Below, in pieces: positions 61,623-64,000 of a stretch of DNA of 64,000 bases. A program made the position numbers and the translations under genes. The DNA comes from Rubripirellula sp. (lineage in GTDB: Bacteria > Planctomycetota > Planctomycetia > Pirellulales > Pirellulaceae). How positions within the stretch are numbered: position 1 is the first letter of the stretch; each line of letters opens with the position of its first letter. Below the pieces are notes generated by a model. The model did not search any database and was not told the DNA's origin. It saw only the letters and a program-made list of their open reading frames with translations. The stretch spans positions 1 through 64,000 of the forward strand of contig JARGNK010000020.1 in NCBI GenBank assembly GCA_029213145.1. Reading direction: 5' to 3'.

Positions 61623-62324
61623 CGCTATCCTGGCATCTCAGAAGAAATCACTTTTCAAGATGCAGATTGTGTGACACACAATAACGCTCAAAACAAGAGG
61701 CCTGGGCAGAATAAGTGGCCTGGGATGCAGCGAACGATTGCGAGGTTGGGAGCGACAGGGCGGAATTGCTGTAATTTGAGTAAGACAGGAAGAATAGGGG
61801 GACCTTGCGGCCGTTTCGTCCCCGTTTCCTGGTGACATTGAACGTCGAAGCCCCGAATTTTTCTCGGGCGGTTTTCCTTTGGAGATCTCGGTCGTTGGGG
61901 CGGATCGCTGGCGATAGCTGACTCGATGCGGGAAGAGCAGCCGCGACACCGAATGCGAAGCGGGCTCCGATCTGTCCCGTTGCGGATCATTCACCGCGGA
62001 CGCGTCGAGTTGGTGCTTATCCGAAGAGTCGAAGTTCTGACTCGTTAGCGGCACTCAAAGAAAGTTCAAGAAGCTTCCGCGGTCGGCAGCCACACGGTCG
62101 GCAGTCAGCGATGAAGGAACCTGAAAGATTGCCGCACGGTCGATAATCACACTCAAGACTTTGTGTTTGGTTTGGCTGAGGAATTAGACTGGCAGCCAGC
62201 AGTTTGAGGTTGAGGACAAGCCGGCATGCTGGCTCACGCGCGAGGCATAGGGTCACGTGCTGGAAGCGTTGGATCAACGATCCTCAACGATGAGATTGAC
62301 CGATAACGATTGGATGACCAGCAG
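61623..62324. other. Intergenic region, 702 bases, divergent
   Basis: No gene could be supported; overlapping leftward frames at 61638-62054 and 61688-61990 are Arg/Ser/Pro-rich and unlike real proteins. The stretch separates the leftward giant gene from the rightward hydrolase and should contain both promoters. A hairpin GGATC-AAC-GATCC lies near 62271. Confidence 0.5.
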
Positions 62325-64000
62325 ATGACCATGGGTTTCTTGCAACGATGGCTCAGAATTTTCACCCTGACGGCTGGATTTGCAGTCTTTGCGTCTGCGC
62401 TCCTCGCCGCAGACACGTTTACGGCTTACGAACCCGATCAAGTCCCACAGAATGTGACTGATCTCTGGCAGCGTTATGACGCCAGGAATGAGCCATTGGA
62501 CATCAACGTTGTCCAAGAGTGGCGATCTGACGGAGTGGTGACGCGATACGTGACTTTCAAGGTGGGCACTTTCAAGGGAGCCGATGCACGCGTGGCTGCC
62601 TATTATTCGTTCCCTGATAATGGCAAACGGAACGCCGCATTCGTCTGGAGCCATGGAGGAGGACAGCGAGCTGAGCGTGGCCGCGGAATCTACTTTGCGA
62701 AGCAGGGTTTTGCGACGCTTGACATCAACTGGCTTGGAAGGCCGATGGAGGATGGAATCGATGAGAATACGGATTGGGGCAACGTCGATCCGACTCAAGG
62801 GCCCCGGTTTTATGCCAAAGCACTACGAAAAGGTTGGAAGCGGAACCTGCAGCCAGATGAACATTCGATTGATCCGGTTACCAGTCCTCGCAATGCCAAC
62901 TGGTTTCTGCTGACGGTTGCGGCCCGCCGAGCAATCACGTTTTTGGAACAGCAACCCGAGGTTAACGCGGATCAACTTGGATTCTCTGGGTACTCGATGG
63001 GTGGCATGATTACGGCGTTGACTGCGATTGATCCACGTTTGAAAGCAGTGGTCCCATTCGTTGGTGGATCGGGATTCAAGTATGTCGATTTTCCTGGAGG
63101 CATCGAAGGCAGTAGCATTCGACCACACTTTCGGGATCTTGAGCTCTACAGGAAAACAATCGATGCCAGTGTTTATTGGCCGCTCGTGAAATGTCCCGTT
63201 CTCTTTATCAGTTCCTCGAATGATTTTCATTCTACGTTTGACCGCATTTATCAGTCGATGAAACTGCTGACGCATTCAGATTGGCGAGTCAGCACCAACC
63301 TTCACCAGAACCATGGCCCCGGACCGGAGCAGTGGGTGCTGTTGAATCGATGGTTCAATCAGTATCTGAAAGGGATTGAGCAAGACATTCCGGTCACACC
63401 GCCTTCGACTTTCAACGTGAAAGACAAGACAGCGACCTTTACCGTCACACCGGCAGATCAACAGCGGTTGCTGGCGACCGAGGTGTACTTCAGCTACGAC
63501 CCCAATTCACGAACCCGTTTTTGGAACCGGGCCGATTCAAAACATAGTAGGCACAGTTGGTCAGTGAACTTGCCGGTCTACGAAGATCTGCCGCTGTATG
63601 TGTTTGCGTTGTGTCGCTACAAGCTCGAACAGAAGATAGAGTTGGAGCGTGGCGAAACCTCGACGTTCGCGTTGAACTCTGTGGAACACTCCATTGTTCC
63701 GGAGTACGTAGACTTGCAGGCGTTTGCGAAGATACCCAAAACCCGGGTTGTTTTTGAAGACTTCAGTCATGGAATCCAGGATTGGTCAACAAGAGACCAG
63801 CGGAGTATCAAGACGTACAAGTTCCAGAGCCCCGATCTGGACCGTTCGAACAACAAGAAGCTCTTGCTAACGATCGATCCCGATGGAAAACGCTTGGTTG
63901 TGCGTTTGAATCTTGGGAGCAGTTTCTTGAGTAGGAAAGATAACCTCGGGGACTTTTCCTTGGTTCGGAATGTCGAAGGACAAGGCAATCAGGAGGTCAT
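62325..64000 (+). CDS. Exported alpha/beta hydrolase, 5' part
   Basis: A frame begins at ATG 62325 (or 62331) and stays open to the window edge, giving at least 556 residues. A signal peptide covers about 1-27 (ending LLAADTF; counted from 62331). The hydrolase domain has SHGGGQ near 107, the nucleophile motif GYSMG with Ser222, a strand CPVLFISSSND that supplies the acid, and HQNHGPGPEQW with the histidine. The overall arrangement fits dienelactone-hydrolase or acetyl-xylan-esterase-like proteins. After about residue 350 a C-terminal beta-rich region follows (FSHGIQDWSTRD). It probably removes ester groups from a polysaccharide outside the cytoplasm (inference). The 3' end is outside the window. 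Confidence 0.85.
   Translation, partial: MTMGFLQRWLRIFTLTAGFAVFASALLAADTFTAYEPDQVPQNVTDLWQRYDARNEPLDINVVQEWRSDGVVTRYVTFKVGTFKGADARVAAYYSFPDNGKRNAAFVWSHGGGQRAERGRGIYFAKQGFATLDINWLGRPMEDGIDENTDWGNVDPTQGPRFYAKALRKGWKRNLQPDEHSIDPVTSPRNANWFLLTVAARRAITFLEQQPEVNADQLGFSGYSMGGMITALTAIDPRLKAVVPFVGGSGFKYVDFPGGIEGSSIRPHFRDLELYRKTIDASVYWPLVKCPVLFISSSNDFHSTFDRIYQSMKLLTHSDWRVSTNLHQNHGPGPEQWVLLNRWFNQYLKGIEQDIPVTPPSTFNVKDKTATFTVTPADQQRLLATEVYFSYDPNSRTRFWNRADSKHSRHSWSVNLPVYEDLPLYVFALCRYKLEQKIELERGETSTFALNSVEHSIVPEYVDLQAFAKIPKTRVVFEDFSHGIQDWSTRDQRSIKTYKFQSPDLDRSNNKKLLLTIDPDGKRLVVRLNLGSSFLSRKDNLGDFSLVRNVEGQGNQEV

Noticed and set aside
61638-62054. Leftward frames upstream of the giant DUF11 gene
   Set aside because: The composition is Arg/Ser/Pro-rich, the frames overlap one another, and no domain is visible.

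Overview
The window looks like a piece of a planctomycete chromosome, most like the Pirellulaceae/Rhodopirellula group. This rests on gene content: proteins built from planctomycete-expanded domains (DUF1549/DUF1553, DUF1501, DUF1552, DUF1587/1592/1588/1585/1595, a Pirellula/Verrucomicrobium-type heme domain, DUF1080), six sulfatases, and a giant secreted repeat protein with a planctomycete-style N-terminal sorting motif. No rRNA, tRNA, CRISPR array, transposase or phage gene was seen. All functions are read from motifs and have not been checked by database search.

Layout. 1-7479 (+): the end of a DUF1549/DUF1553 protein, a DUF1501 protein, a LamG-sialidase-like protein and a sugar-dehydrogenase-like/PKD/cytochrome c/CBM fusion. 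7667-12917 (-): a tight three-gene operon (multi-DUF cytochrome, DUF1552, sulfatase). 13429-24429 (-): a sulfatase, a large cytochrome/LamG/propeller protein, a sialate O-acetylesterase-like protein, an O-methyltransferase, a heme-motif squalene-cyclase-like protein and a DUF1080 protein. 25202-32473 (+): sulfatase, alpha/alpha-barrel glycosidase-like protein, and a second sulfatase with a long coiled-coil tail. Together these suggest extracytoplasmic breakdown of sulfated, acetylated polysaccharides coupled to c-type cytochrome proteins (inference).

32597-42578 is a heavy-metal efflux island of the Cus type. A TolC-like outer-membrane gene points left. Pointing right are a Cys-rich secreted protein, a CusB-like adaptor with two altered heavy-metal-binding motifs and a C-terminal DUF3347-like domain, a CusA-like pump with the full methionine triad, and a secreted protein carrying five tandem C-x25-CC-x2-C modules. 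This is the most interesting system in the window: an efflux pump that appears to have its own multivalent periplasmic metal-binding protein and a Cys-rich partner. The divergent promoter region contains a possible long-spacer promoter with a palindrome.

42771-49801 (-) returns to polysaccharide-type genes: an EF-hand/LamG protein, an EF-hand esterase, an iduronate-2-sulfatase-like enzyme, a ThuA-domain protein and an N-sulfatase-like enzyme with an unusual active-site motif. 50204-54060 (+) holds a possible two-helix membrane peptide, a SnoaL/DUF4440-type protein and, coupled to it, a secreted Arg-Pro-Ser repeat protein. 54396-61622 (-) is a 2408-residue protein with sixteen DUF11-type repeats. 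The window ends inside an alpha/beta hydrolase gene (from 62325, +) that is open at the right edge.
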